The notes beneath the pieces were generated by a model. It did no database searches. It had not been told where the DNA came from and saw only the letters and a program-made list of their open reading frames with translations. From Paenibacillus glycinis (GTDB lineage Bacteria; Bacillota; Bacilli; Paenibacillales; Paenibacillaceae), in NCBI RefSeq assembly GCF_009909185.1, contig NZ_JAAAMV010000036.1, positions 1 to 64,000 of the forward strand: 64,000 nucleotides of DNA. The letters are read 5' to 3'. Numbering within the stretch: position 1 is the stretch's first letter; each line of letters begins with the position of its first letter. The position numbers were made by a program, and so were the translations under genes. This document shows positions 25,746 through 34,355 of the stretch, one piece after another.

Positions 25746-26684
25746 CTAACGTGCCCAAGTAATGAGCAGCTGCCCTTTCTTGCCGCCGGCGTCATGCACG
25801 CGGTACGCTTCCGCGATGCCTTTGGCGCCGAACGGAAAGATGCCGTCAATATGAATCTTCAATCTGCGTTCTTGGACAAGGCGGACCAACGACGACCAAT
25901 CGCTTCCGTTCGGCTCCGGGCGGACAAATTGCGCCTCGATGCCGCGAATCGCCGGATTGCGCGAGATCGCCGGAGATACGAGGGACAGCAGCTTGCCTCC
26001 GTCCTTCAATGCCGCGTAACTGTTCCTTTCCGTCGCGCCGCCGTCTCTCACCATATCGAGCACGAGATCTACCGGCTGAATCCCATCCCAAAATTCGGTC
26101 GCGGCATAATCGATCACCTCATCCGCCCCTTGCTGCCGGACGAATGCAAGATTACGGGCACTTGCCGTGGCAATCACGTAAGCGCCGAGCAGTTTGGCCA
26201 GCTGAACGGCGATATGCCCTACGGCTCCCGCTCCCGCATGAATAAGCACGCGCTGGCCGGACTGCAGCCGGCCATACCGCAACAACGACTGCCATGCGGT
26301 CAATCCGACTGCCGGCAACGCGGCGGTTTCACGGAAAGAAAGCTCAGGCGGAATGACGGCAAGACGGTTCTCGTCCAAAGCCGCATAATCCGCATAGCCT
26401 CCGCCGGCTGCTGCCAGCCCGATGACGCGGTCGCCTCGCTTCACGCGCGTGACGTTCTCTCCTACCTCGCTCACGACGCCCGCGATCTCGATACCGAGCA
26501 CATGCGGAAGCCGCAGGGGCAATGCGTCCCGGAACGCTCCCGAGAGGATAAGGCGGTCTCCCGAATTGACCGAGGCGACGTGAATTTCCACAAGCGCTTC
26601 GGTTTCCTTCAACGCCGGTACGGCCAGCTCCCGTTCCCGCAGCACCTCGGGCGTCCCATACTCGTCCATCACAACTGCTCTCAT
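25746..26684 (-). CDS. NADP-dependent quinone oxidoreductase (MDR family)
   Basis: The protein (312 aa) is a zinc-free medium-chain reductase: a GroES-like N-domain, then the cofactor motif LIHAGAGAVGHIAVQLAKLLG (near 145-165). The residues that bind catalytic or structural zinc in alcohol dehydrogenases are absent. Relatives reduce quinones or alkenals with NADPH. AGGAGG precedes ATG 26684. It is divergent from an MmyB-type regulator gene 137 bases away, which is the likely controller. It resembles the MDR gene at 30386-31351 in family but not closely. Confidence 0.88.
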   Translation of the reverse strand: MRAVVMDEYGTPEVLRERELAVPALKETEALVEIHVASVNSGDRLILSGAFRDALPLRLPHVLGIEIAGVVSEVGENVTRVKRGDRVIGLAAAGGGYADYAALDENRLAVIPPELSFRETAALPAVGLTAWQSLLRYGRLQSGQRVLIHAGAGAVGHIAVQLAKLLGAYVIATASARNLAFVRQQGADEVIDYAATEFWDGIQPVDLVLDMVRDGGATERNSYAALKDGGKLLSLVSPAISRNPAIRGIEAQFVRPEPNGSDWSSLVRLVQERRLKIHIDGIFPFGAKGIAEAYRVHDAGGKKGQLLITWAR

Positions 26685-26821
26685 GTTGTTTCCTCCTGTC
26701 CGATTGTCCGCGGCTTCAAGCGAATCTAAATTGACCGCGGTTTTCTAGAGGAGTATACTCGAACAAAACATTTGGCCCAAGCGTAAAACTACACCTATTC
26801 CAGCAAGAGGAGGAGAATGCC

Positions 26822-27700
26822 GTGCATAGAGAGCAATCGCTGAGAACCGCATTGGGAGAAATCGAGACGCTCCGAATGAAGCGTCAACGTCAATATGCCG
26901 ACCGCTCCCATCCGTCGTTAAAACGGTTCACGCAGCAGGAGTTGAACGACGAGGCCTGCCCGACTTATAAAAATTTGCTTGTCGGACGTTCGCTAAGACT
27001 GCCGGACCGCCAAACGATGCTTCGGATCGCCGACTACCTCGAATGCAACTCCGATGAGCGAAACGATCTGCTCGCCGCCGCCGGATACCTCCCGATACTT
27101 TCCTTGACGACCGGGCGCAGCCTCGAACTTGCGCTGGAGCATGCGCATCGGCTGATGGAAAACGTAACCCATCCGGCCATGCTCATAACCCAAACCCTGG
27201 ATATCCAGACGGTTAATGGGCCTTTCAGCCGATTGTTCGGGATCTCCCGCGATTACGTTCAAGACAACCGCTTTACCCTCTTCGACTTTCACTTCGACGC
27301 CGAACTGCCCGTCCGCCCGCGCTCCACCTTCGACGCGGCATCCTTCGCGCAATGGGAATCGCATGCGATAGCCGGTATACGGGCGTTCAAGCGAAACCAC
27401 ATGCTATCCCGGCATGACGCCTGGTACCTGGAGCTGGTTCGGAAATTTCAAGGTTACGACGACGCTTCCAAATATTGGAATATGGAGGCGAAGCAACCGG
27501 AAACGGGCGGTCCTCCCGCCAAAATCGTATTGGCCCGGACTTCAAGCGCCGGCGAATTCGTGCCGATCCGCACCAAGCAAATCTTCCTCTCCGCCGGCAG
27601 CGGCATGTACCCCAGAGTCGCGGTTTTCTTGCCGGTTGACGAACCGGCGCGGCGCGCGTTCGAATACGCGGGTTCTCCTGCCGGATGCAGCGGCCCGTAA
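26822..27700 (+). CDS. Helix-turn-helix regulator with MmyB-like ligand domain
   Basis: The 292-aa protein begins with a Cro/CI-type helix-turn-helix (about 15-90, including LLVGRSLRLPDRQTMLRIA) and continues with the PAS-like MmyB/MLTR ligand-binding domain (about 105-265; NPAMLI-like and FSRLFGI-like segments). Such proteins usually repress an adjacent oxidoreductase and release DNA on binding a small hydrophobic ligand. The start is GTG 26822, with AGGAGG eight bases upstream; an ATG just before it is out of frame. It is divergent from the quinone oxidoreductase gene and probably controls it. Confidence 0.85.
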   Translation: MHREQSLRTALGEIETLRMKRQRQYADRSHPSLKRFTQQELNDEACPTYKNLLVGRSLRLPDRQTMLRIADYLECNSDERNDLLAAAGYLPILSLTTGRSLELALEHAHRLMENVTHPAMLITQTLDIQTVNGPFSRLFGISRDYVQDNRFTLFDFHFDAELPVRPRSTFDAASFAQWESHAIAGIRAFKRNHMLSRHDAWYLELVRKFQGYDDASKYWNMEAKQPETGGPPAKIVLARTSSAGEFVPIRTKQIFLSAGSGMYPRVAVFLPVDEPARRAFEYAGSPAGCSGP

Positions 27701-27707
27701 CGCGGAA

Positions 27708-27735
27708 CAGGCAGCCGACTCACGTCGGCTGCCTG
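27708..27735. terminator. Stem-loop after the MmyB-like regulator gene
   Basis: A perfect 12-bp stem (CAGGCAGCCGAC / GTCGGCTGCCTG, loop TCAC) starts seven bases past the regulator stop and also lies 30 bases past the anti-sigma stop on the other strand. No T run follows on either strand, so efficiency is uncertain. Its core matches other terminators of the window. Confidence 0.6.
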
Positions 27736-27766
27736 TATCGGTCCCTGACAATATAGGCAAGCATGC

Positions 27767-28444
27767 CTACGGATTCACCGATTCGGCGACCTTCATCGCT
27801 TCGTCGGCCGTGATCGGAGCCGTAATGCCGTATTGGACGCCGCCCGCCGTCCAATACAACTCCGTGAGCGTAGGCTGCGCGAACACGAATCCCTCGTCTC
27901 CGCCTACCTTCGTCGGCGTGAACATCTCCTTCGGGAAAGCGGCCGGCGCGCGGCTGACCAGGAACGTCATCGTCCGCTCGCCCGATACGTACGTGAAGAC
28001 GACGTCCCTTACCGGCTCGTTCTTTATCCCCGCCGATACGATCTCCGAGAGCGCGTAGCCTTCCGGCAGCACCTTCGGCACGTTCAAGCCCGCTCCGAAG
28101 GCTGCTTTCGCTTCTTCCACGGAGCTCAGCGTGGTCGAGATCAACTGCGACAGCTCCGAACCGGCGACGCCTCCGTTTGCCGGGGGCAGCCCTCCATTAG
28201 CGGGACCCGGGCCGTCAGGCCGTTGAAGCAGCAAAAATCCGGCGACGATCATGACCGCGACGGCCAGCGCCGCCGTTCCCAGGACCCGCATTCTCGGCAT
28301 AACGAACCGGCGGCCTACCTTCTCCACGCCTACATGCTGCCTTATATTCCGCTTGACCCGGTCGCTTAATCCCATATCGGAAAACAACAGTTCATCCGCC
28401 TCTTCCCGAAGCTGTTGACGCAATATCGCATCCATGTCCGACAT
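27767..28444 (-). CDS. Probable anti-sigma factor with DUF4367-like domain
   Basis: The 225-aa protein has a cytoplasmic N-terminus of about 50 residues, one transmembrane helix (about 53-74, VLGTAALAVAVMIVAGFLLL), a short G/P/N-rich linker and an extracytoplasmic domain (about 95-225) that looks like the DUF4367 group. Its start lies five bases after the ECF sigma stop, with a GAGGAA site inside the gap, so the pair is cotranscribed. By position and topology it should hold the sigma factor inactive at the membrane. I cannot see the zinc-binding HxxxCxxC motif, so it is not a ZAS-type anti-sigma factor. The signal it senses is unknown. Confidence 0.75.
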   Translation of the reverse strand: MSDMDAILRQQLREEADELLFSDMGLSDRVKRNIRQHVGVEKVGRRFVMPRMRVLGTAALAVAVMIVAGFLLLQRPDGPGPANGGLPPANGGVAGSELSQLISTTLSSVEEAKAAFGAGLNVPKVLPEGYALSEIVSAGIKNEPVRDVVFTYVSGERTMTFLVSRAPAAFPKEMFTPTKVGGDEGFVFAQPTLTELYWTAGGVQYGITAPITADEAMKVAESVNP

Positions 28445-28448
28445 CGGT

Positions 28449-28988
28449 CTATTCCTCCTTCTTCATCTCCCGGGCCAGCGCCTCGCGCGCCCGGTGCAGT
28501 CTGTTGCGCACGGTTCCCTCGGGCGACGATACCGCTTCCGCGATCTCCCGCGTGCTCAATTCCAGATAATAATACAGATACAACGCTTCTTGGTACGGCA
28601 AGGGCAGGCGCAGCACATGCTGCAGCACTTCGCTCTTCTCCAGCCGCCGAAGCGCCTCCTCCTCGACGCCGATCGTTCGGCCTTGCTCCATTCGGCCAGG
28701 GTCGGTCGGCTGCTCGGCGAACATCCGGACGCCCATCTTGTCCCGGCAGACGTTGACCGTGATCGTCGTCAGCCACGTCTTCACGGAGCTGTCCCCCCGG
28801 AACGAGGTCCATTTTCGATAAACGCGCAGAAAAACGTCCTGGCTGATATCCTCGGCAAGATGCCGATCGCCGGTATAGAAATAAGCGGTGCGCATGACGA
28901 TCGCGCCGAAGCTGTCCATCAGCTGTTCGAGCGCTTGCGCGGGGTCTTGCGGGAAATGCGCTTTTGTATTCGAGCCGGCCGGCTTCAC
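28449..28988 (-). CDS. ECF RNA polymerase sigma factor
   Basis: The 179-aa protein has the sigma-70 region 2 helix (HLAEDISQDVFLRVYRKWTS) and region 4 (LPLPYQEALYLYYYLELSTREIAEAVSSPEGTVRNRLHRAREAL), with no region 3, as in ECF sigma factors of the SigW/SigV branch. It directs RNA polymerase to a stress regulon. GTG 28988 is chosen, with GGAGGT about nine bases before it. The next gene, a membrane protein, is its likely anti-sigma partner. An autoregulated promoter would lie in 28990-29100, but I could not identify one with confidence. Confidence 0.92.
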   Translation of the reverse strand: MKPAGSNTKAHFPQDPAQALEQLMDSFGAIVMRTAYFYTGDRHLAEDISQDVFLRVYRKWTSFRGDSSVKTWLTTITVNVCRDKMGVRMFAEQPTDPGRMEQGRTIGVEEEALRRLEKSEVLQHVLRLPLPYQEALYLYYYLELSTREIAEAVSSPEGTVRNRLHRAREALAREMKKEE

Positions 28989-29100
28989 AGGATCACCACC
29001 TCCACCCTATTAGACGCCCTTCGCGCGCGGTCCGCTGCATGTCGCGAAGAAAAATCGGCCGAATCCTTATGCAAGGATACGGATGCGGCTGAATACGCGT

Positions 29101-29130
29101 AGCGGCAGCCGATCAGGATCAGCCGCCGCT
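29101..29130. terminator. Stem-loop between HxlR and sigma genes
   Basis: Arms AGCGGCAGCCGATC and GATCAGCCGCCGCT pair at 12 of 14 positions around a two-base loop. It sits 87 bases past the HxlR stop on the minus strand. There is no good T tract, so it may terminate weakly. Confidence 0.45.
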
Positions 29131-29216
29131 TTATCGTTGTATAGAAGGACGTCAACCGATGCAAGAACCGTTGCCGTTTGATTAATGGCGCGTATCCTGC
29201 TCGTTGGCCCTAATTG

Positions 29217-29546
29217 TCACTTCGCGGTCGGGTATCTGTCCTTCACGTAGTCATCTCCCCAATCGCAAACGACTTTTAAAATATCTTTCAATGAAGAACC
29301 GTAATTCGTAAGGGAATATTCGACCCTCGGCGGTACTTGATTGTACGATTTCCTGGAAATCAAACCGTCTCGTTCAAGCTCTTTTAATTGCTCGATCAGC
29401 ATCTTCTGCGTTATTCCCGCGACCAAGCGTATTAATTCGCCGGTTCTGACGGGACCGCTTCCCAGATGAAAAATAATATGCGACTTCCACTTGCCCCCGA
29501 TCAGGTCCAACACGACTTCCACTTGATTGTTATATATTTTCTTCAC
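29217..29546 (-). CDS. HxlR-family (DUF24) transcriptional regulator
   Basis: The 109-aa winged-helix protein shows the HxlR hallmarks: LDLIGGKWKSHIIFHL near the start and RTGELIRLVAGITQKML over the recognition helix, then a wing (PPRVEYSLT). These regulators often respond to electrophiles or aldehydes; the usual sensing cysteine near residue 8-14 is not seen here, and the only cysteine is in VVCDWG. It is divergent from the nitroreductase gene, its probable target. A short palindrome TAGT-TGT-ACTA (29583-29593) lies between them. Confidence 0.9.
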   Translation of the reverse strand: MKKIYNNQVEVVLDLIGGKWKSHIIFHLGSGPVRTGELIRLVAGITQKMLIEQLKELERDGLISRKSYNQVPPRVEYSLTNYGSSLKDILKVVCDWGDDYVKDRYPTAK

Positions 29547-29648
29547 GTTGATCTCCTTGCCATGAAGTGTTACTTTTCAATGTAGTTGTACTATACCATA
29601 CTAATCCCTGTTAGCCATTTAGTTTAGCCAAGCGGCAGTGAACTATAG

Positions 29649-30233
29649 GAACCTAATAACAACACGAAGACGGAGGCAGGGGAAATCAAAGAACTTATCG
29701 GCGAAGCTATCCTTGCTCCGAACGCGCACAATCTAAATACCTGGCGATTTATGGTATTCACGGATCCCGTCCTTAAAGAAAGGCTGCACAAAATCGCTTT
29801 AGGACAACGACAAGTGCTCGAGGCGTCTGCCGTCGTTGCTTTGCTAGGCGATCTGAACGCGTACTCCGTCGAAAATTCGGATCGCCTCAATCAAAATGCC
29901 GTCGACGGAGGTTACATGACAGAAGAAGTCAAGGAGAAAATCAATGACAGCATGGACGATTTTTCGGGACATGCCGATGAACAAGCGAAACGGGAATGGC
30001 TCATGATCGACAGCGGTCTGGCAGCCATGCAGTTTATGCTGGCCGCAAAAGCAAGAGGTTACGATACCTTACCTATGATCGGCTATGATGTCGAAGCGTT
30101 TCGCAAAGAATTCGATATTCCGGACAATCTCGTGAACGTGCTGATGATTGCGATCGGCAAAGCAAAGAAACGGGGACACGCCTCGGTGAGGTTGGAAGTA
30201 GACAAAGTGACTTATTGGAACGGGAAGCTCTAA
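29649..30233 (+). pseudogene. Nitroreductase family protein, no visible start codon
   Basis: From 29679 the frame reads GEIKELIGEAILAPNAHNLN, then TWRFMVF, a typical FMN-binding nitroreductase N-terminus, and it ends normally with GHASVRLEVDKVTYWNGKL at 30233. Yet between the stop at 29646 and the first in-frame ATG at 29751 there is no ATG, GTG or TTG. Starting at 29751 would remove the phosphate-binding segment. A point mutation of the start codon, or use of a rare start such as ATC at 29685, are the options. Otherwise the length (about 190 codons) and C-terminus are intact. It is divergent from the HxlR gene. Such enzymes reduce nitroaromatics or quinones with NAD(P)H. Confidence 0.6.
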
Positions 30234-30278
30234 TAGAGCGCAGTCTCCGGCGAGGGTGAATCAGTATTAACAAAAACA

Positions 30279-30323
30279 ACAGCGATAGTCCAGGACTTAT
30301 TTCTCGTCCTTGGCTATCGCTGT
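30279..30323 (-). terminator. Terminator between nitroreductase and MDR genes
   Basis: Long arms (ACAGCGATAG and CTATCGCTGT, with CCAGGAC/GTCCTTGG inside) are followed by TTGTTTTTGTT on the minus strand. It fits the end of the MDR oxidoreductase transcript and may also stop plus-strand transcription from the nitroreductase gene. Confidence 0.8.
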
Positions 30324-30385
30324 CTCGGTTTCCAGGTTCAATCTTCTGTTTATGCTAAACATGCGAAGCTGCGCCCGGAGGCGGC

Positions 30386-31351
30386 TTATGCTTGCTGGAG
30401 GACGATCCGGCCGACGATGTCCTTGGCCTCGAGCCGGCGATGCGCCTCGGCTGCTTGCCCCAGCGGAAGGCGGGTCAACGGAATGTCGATCAAGCCTGCC
30501 TCCACCAACCGGAGCACGGCTTCCGCCGCCGGCCGGCCGGCGGACGGGTTGGCGCTTAGGTAACCGCCCACGTTGAAGCCCTGGACCCCGATATTGTTCA
30601 ACCATAGCGTAGTGCTCGCGATGTTCAACGCTTGCTCGCTTGCGTTGCCGACAAGCAAAGCGCGGCCGAGCGGCTCCATCAGCTCCAAGCTCGCGGCAAG
30701 CAGGTCTCCCCCGACCGGATCGACGACGAGCGAGAAGCGTTCGTCTCCGAGCGAGGCGGCGAGTTCTTCGGCCAGCACGACCTCGTCATAATCCAACCGC
30801 CGTGCCGCCTCCAGCTTGGAAGCCGTTCTGACCGTTCCGACGATGCGGGACGCGCCGAGCGAACGCGCGACGGCGGGATATGCGGCCGCGAGCCCTCCGA
30901 TCGCGCCATGAATCAATATGCGCTCGCCTTGCTGCATGCGCGCCACCCGCGTAAGGGACAGATAGGCGGTCACGGCATTCGGAAGCGCCGATACGGCAAG
31001 CGCCGGGTCGATCTGGAATCCGGCCAGAGAGATCGTGAGCGCCGCATCGGCAACCGTTATGGAGGCGTATCCGCCCACGCTCATCAAGGACAGCGTCACG
31101 ACGGGCTCGCCGACCCGAAAGCCGGTCACGCCTTCGCCGATCTCGCGAATCGTGCCGGCCACCTCCAAGCCCGGTACGAACGGCGGCGCGAAGACGGGAA
31201 TCGTGCCGCGGCGCACGAAGACGTCGATCAATCCGACGGCGGAATGGGTTACGTCGATGCTGACCTGCCCAGGACCCGGATGCGGATCCGGGAGTTCGTT
31301 TTCGTTGAAGACGTCAGGGCTTCCGTATTGCGTCACAACCATGGCTTTCAT
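30386..31351 (-). CDS. Zinc-free MDR oxidoreductase (quinone reductase-like)
   Basis: The 321-aa protein has a GroES-like domain (VPGLEVAGTIREIGEGVTGF) and an NADPH-binding segment (RILIHGAIGGLAAAYPAVAR), without zinc ligands. The family includes quinone oxidoreductases and alkenal reductases. The start is ATG 31351, preceded by GGAGG seven bases upstream; the frame runs further upstream into the promoter region without a plausible start. It is divergent from an AraC regulator 177 bases away, the likely activator. The glycine motif is GAIGG, which departs from the usual AxxGGxG pattern and may alter cofactor binding. Confidence 0.87.
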   Translation of the reverse strand: MKAMVVTQYGSPDVFNENELPDPHPGPGQVSIDVTHSAVGLIDVFVRRGTIPVFAPPFVPGLEVAGTIREIGEGVTGFRVGEPVVTLSLMSVGGYASITVADAALTISLAGFQIDPALAVSALPNAVTAYLSLTRVARMQQGERILIHGAIGGLAAAYPAVARSLGASRIVGTVRTASKLEAARRLDYDEVVLAEELAASLGDERFSLVVDPVGGDLLAASLELMEPLGRALLVGNASEQALNIASTTLWLNNIGVQGFNVGGYLSANPSAGRPAAEAVLRLVEAGLIDIPLTRLPLGQAAEAHRRLEAKDIVGRIVLQQA

Positions 31352-31528
31352 ATTGTTGCCTCCTTGTAGTGGATATGGATGGGGTACGACTTCGGTTTGT
31401 TTGGCGTTTGCCGTCTTGCTTGCATCTTTATTTTCACGTATATGCGGGTGCAAAAATAGTCCGATTGTGCTTAAATATAGCCTAAGACTACGAACGTGGG
31501 ACTGCCGAACCGAAAGGAAGGTGCCAAG

Positions 31529-32434
31529 GTGGAGAACCGCGCCACGGATGCGCCGCATGATTTGAGCCGCTTGTTGGAGCTTGCGTCTCGTTATTCGTTC
31601 ATTGACGGTACCAGCCGGACGGAAATTCCGTATCTGACGGTGCTGAAGGAAATCAAACCCATTCCCGTCGCGCAGGGCGTGCTCGGCCCTTCGTTCTGCG
31701 CGGTCATTCAAGGGAAGAAATTGCTGCAGGTTGGGCAGGATAGCATCGAGTACGGCGCGGGGAACTACCTGGCCTCGAGCATTCACATGCCGCTCAAAGG
31801 CACGGTGCTGCAGGCGTCGCCGGAACAACCGTACGTGGCCCTGCAGATCAGCCTGACCGCCGAAGAAGTCACGTCGGTCGCCTTGGAGGCGAAGGTCGGC
31901 GTCCATGCGGACAAATCCTTGGGCGCGGGCGCATTCGTCGGGGAGATGAACGTCGAAGCGCTCGAGGTGATCGAGCGGCTGCTGCGGATCTCCGCCGATT
32001 CCCGCGCGATCGCTTTCCTTGCCCCCGCCCTGAAGCGCGAGCTGCTCTTTCGTTTATTGACCGGCGCGGGCGGCGACGTTTTCTACAACAGGATGCTGCT
32101 TCATCAGGAAGCGGCCGGGATCCAGCACGTGATCCAGTGGATCACCGCCCATTACGACAGCGCGTTTACGATCCGTCAGCTAGCCGACTTGGGCAACATG
32201 AGCGTATCCAACCTGCATCACAAGTTCAAAGCCGTCACGGCGATGACGCCGCTTCAATACCAGAAACGGATCCGGCTCCAAGAGGCGAAACGGCTGCTGA
32301 TGGGCGGCAACTCCGATGTGACCCGAACGGCATCGCAAGTCGGCTACGAAAGCGCGACGCAGTTCATTCGCGAATACAAGCGCCTCTTCGGGCTTTCTCC
32401 GTTACGGGACGTCCGCGCCGGCATCGCGAAATAA
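31529..32434 (+). CDS. AraC-family regulator with N-terminal cupin-like domain
   Basis: This 301-aa protein has the AraC_N domain (about 20-180, cupin-like, including the PVAQGVLGPSFCAVIQGKK segment) and two C-terminal helix-turn-helix motifs (about 200-295; IRQLADLGNMSVSNLHHKFK and TRTASQVGYESATQFIREYK). This subtype usually controls an adjacent alcohol or aldehyde oxidoreductase. I chose GTG 31529, with AAGGAAGG seven bases upstream; an ATG at 31496 also opens the frame. It is divergent from the MDR gene. Confidence 0.88.
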   Translation: MENRATDAPHDLSRLLELASRYSFIDGTSRTEIPYLTVLKEIKPIPVAQGVLGPSFCAVIQGKKLLQVGQDSIEYGAGNYLASSIHMPLKGTVLQASPEQPYVALQISLTAEEVTSVALEAKVGVHADKSLGAGAFVGEMNVEALEVIERLLRISADSRAIAFLAPALKRELLFRLLTGAGGDVFYNRMLLHQEAAGIQHVIQWITAHYDSAFTIRQLADLGNMSVSNLHHKFKAVTAMTPLQYQKRIRLQEAKRLLMGGNSDVTRTASQVGYESATQFIREYKRLFGLSPLRDVRAGIAK

Positions 32435-32436
32435 AA

Positions 32437-32462
32437 AAAGGATTCGCAAATTGCGAATCCTT
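32437..32462. terminator. Bidirectional terminator, AraC and mqo
   Basis: The stem GGATTCGCAA / TTGCGAATCC (32440-32460) has A-rich sequence on its left, so the minus strand reads into seven Ts. It ends mqo and, in the other direction, the AraC gene. Confidence 0.8.
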
Positions 32463-32516
32463 GCTTGTATCATGGCTGTAACATTCGGATGCCGTCGATG
32501 AACGCGTACGTTGGGC

Positions 32517-34031
32517 TTACACCGATACGGATCGGCGCGACGCATGCGGCGCGCTGTCGCTCAGGCCGAGCGCGCTTGCCGTCGAGGCATGAATTTCGTG
32601 CAGGAGGGTTTCGTTGTCCTTCAAGGAGACGCCGTAGGACGGAATCATTTCTTTGATTTTCGGTTCCCATGCCTTCATCCGCTGCGGGAAGCATTTCTGC
32701 ATGACTTCCAGCATGACGTGAACGGCGGTGGATGCGCCCGGCGAAGCGCCGAGCAGCGCCGCGATGGAACCGTCTGCGGCCGTGATGACTTCCGTGCCGA
32801 ATTGCAGCGTGCCTTTGCCGTCCGCGGTATCCTTGATCACCTGCACGCGCTGGCCGGCTACGACCAGATCCCAATCCGCGGTCTTGGCGTTCGGGATAAA
32901 CTCCCGCAGCTCTTCCATCCGTTTTTCTTTCGACAGCATCACTTGCTCGATCAGGTATTTGGTCAAGGCCATGTTCTTCGCGCCTGCCGACAGCATCGTG
33001 ACGAGGTTGTTCGGTTTGACGGAGGTGACCAGGTCGAACACGGAGCCGGTCTTCAAAAATTTCGGCGAGAAGCCGGCAAACGGTCCGAAGAGCAGCGATT
33101 TTTTATTGTCGATGAAGCGCGTGTCCAGATGCGGCACGGACATCGGCGGCGCGCCGACCTTGGCTTTGCCGTAGACCTTCGCGTGATGCTGCGCGACGAC
33201 CTCGGGATTGTTGCACACCATGAAGATGCCGCTGACCGGGAAGCCGCCGATATGCTTGCCTTCGGGGATGCCGGATTTTTGCAATAAATGCAGGCTGCCG
33301 CCTCCGCCGCCGATGAAGACGAACTTGGCCGCGTGGCGCTCGACGATGCCCTTGTCGTTGCGGATCTTCAACTCCCACGAGCCGTCGGCGGCGCGTTTCA
33401 TGTTGTCGACGCTGTGTTTATAGTTGATTTCGACCCCTTTGCGCTTCAAGTGGTCGAATAGAATGCGCGTCAAAGCCCCGAAGTTGACGTCCGTGCCGGT
33501 GTCGATCTTCGTGGCCGCGATCGGTTCGCTCGCCGGGCGATCCTGGAGGATCAACGGGATCCATTCCATCAGTTTCTTCGGATCATCGGAAAATTCCATC
33601 CCATGAAACAGCGGATTCGCCGTCATCGCTTCGAACCGCTTCTTCAGAAACGCCACGTTCTTGTCCCCCAGCACCATGCTCATATGCGGCAGCGGCATGA
33701 TGAAATCCTGCGGGTCGCGAATCAGCTTGCTGTTCACGAGATAAGACCAGAATTGCATGGACAGCTGGAACTGCTCGTTGATTTTGATCGCTTTGCTGAT
33801 ATCTATGGATCCGTCCGATTTCTCGGTCGTGTAATTGAGCTCGCACAGGGCCGCATGCCCCGTACCCGCGTTGTTCCATTCGTTGGAGCTTTCTTCCCCG
33901 GCATTCTCCAGCTTCTCGAACACGGAGATTTTCCATTCCGGCACCAATTCCTTCAGCAGCGTCCCGAGCGTCGCGCTCATGATGCCGGCACCAATTAAGA
34001 TCACGTCAGTTTTAGATTGTATGTTGCTCAT
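32517..34031 (-). CDS. mqo: Malate:quinone oxidoreductase
   Basis: The 504-aa flavoprotein starts with the FAD-binding motif DVILIGAGIMSATLG and shows the Mqo signature EESSNEWNNAGTGHAALCE, plus FVFIGGGGGSLHLLQKSG further on. It oxidises malate to oxaloacetate and gives the electrons to the quinone pool at the membrane, bypassing NAD-linked malate dehydrogenase. The length is normal for the family. It stands as a single gene between a terminator and a 320-base non-coding region with a TATAAT-like -10 on the minus strand. Its presence near an orphan sdhC puts two quinone-linked TCA-cycle functions in this window. Confidence 0.95.
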   Translation of the reverse strand: MSNIQSKTDVILIGAGIMSATLGTLLKELVPEWKISVFEKLENAGEESSNEWNNAGTGHAALCELNYTTEKSDGSIDISKAIKINEQFQLSMQFWSYLVNSKLIRDPQDFIMPLPHMSMVLGDKNVAFLKKRFEAMTANPLFHGMEFSDDPKKLMEWIPLILQDRPASEPIAATKIDTGTDVNFGALTRILFDHLKRKGVEINYKHSVDNMKRAADGSWELKIRNDKGIVERHAAKFVFIGGGGGSLHLLQKSGIPEGKHIGGFPVSGIFMVCNNPEVVAQHHAKVYGKAKVGAPPMSVPHLDTRFIDNKKSLLFGPFAGFSPKFLKTGSVFDLVTSVKPNNLVTMLSAGAKNMALTKYLIEQVMLSKEKRMEELREFIPNAKTADWDLVVAGQRVQVIKDTADGKGTLQFGTEVITAADGSIAALLGASPGASTAVHVMLEVMQKCFPQRMKAWEPKIKEMIPSYGVSLKDNETLLHEIHASTASALGLSDSAPHASRRSVSV

Positions 34032-34314
34032 GTTTACCGTCCTTATACCTTGAAATTTGCAGAAAGAATGCCGGCGCCCGGCTCTGGCACCCTGCCAGGC
34101 CTAAGAACGGCCCGGCCGCATCTTTTCCGTTTCAACCCTAACCCGATCGTCGCGATGAATGACAAAAGTTCGTGAAAAGATTTACTAATCTCTAATAATT
34201 ATATGCTATTTAGAAGCTCGTGAAAAGTGATAACTCCATCCACAATAGGCTGGAAACGCGCAACGGGGTTGGGTTTTGCCGGCTTGGGCCGCACGGATGG
34301 GCCGCTTGCTGGAA
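34032..34314. other. mqo upstream region, no gene
   Basis: No reading frame here has support. A TATAAT box on the minus strand lies at 34198-34203. The sequence CGTGAAAAG occurs twice in direct orientation, at about 34171-34179 and 34218-34226, flanking that box; these could be regulator-binding sites for mqo. Confidence 0.4.
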
Positions 34315-34342
34315 ATAAAAAAGGCTCCCGAATGCGGGAGCC
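34315..34342 (-). terminator. Terminator of the Ugp-like operon
   Basis: A perfect 8-bp stem (GGCTCCCG / CGGGAGCC, loop AATG) runs into TTTTTT on the minus strand, 14 bases after the phosphoesterase stop. It closes the six-gene operon that starts at 39582. Confidence 0.92.
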
Positions 34343-34355
34343 CTGCACTTATCGT

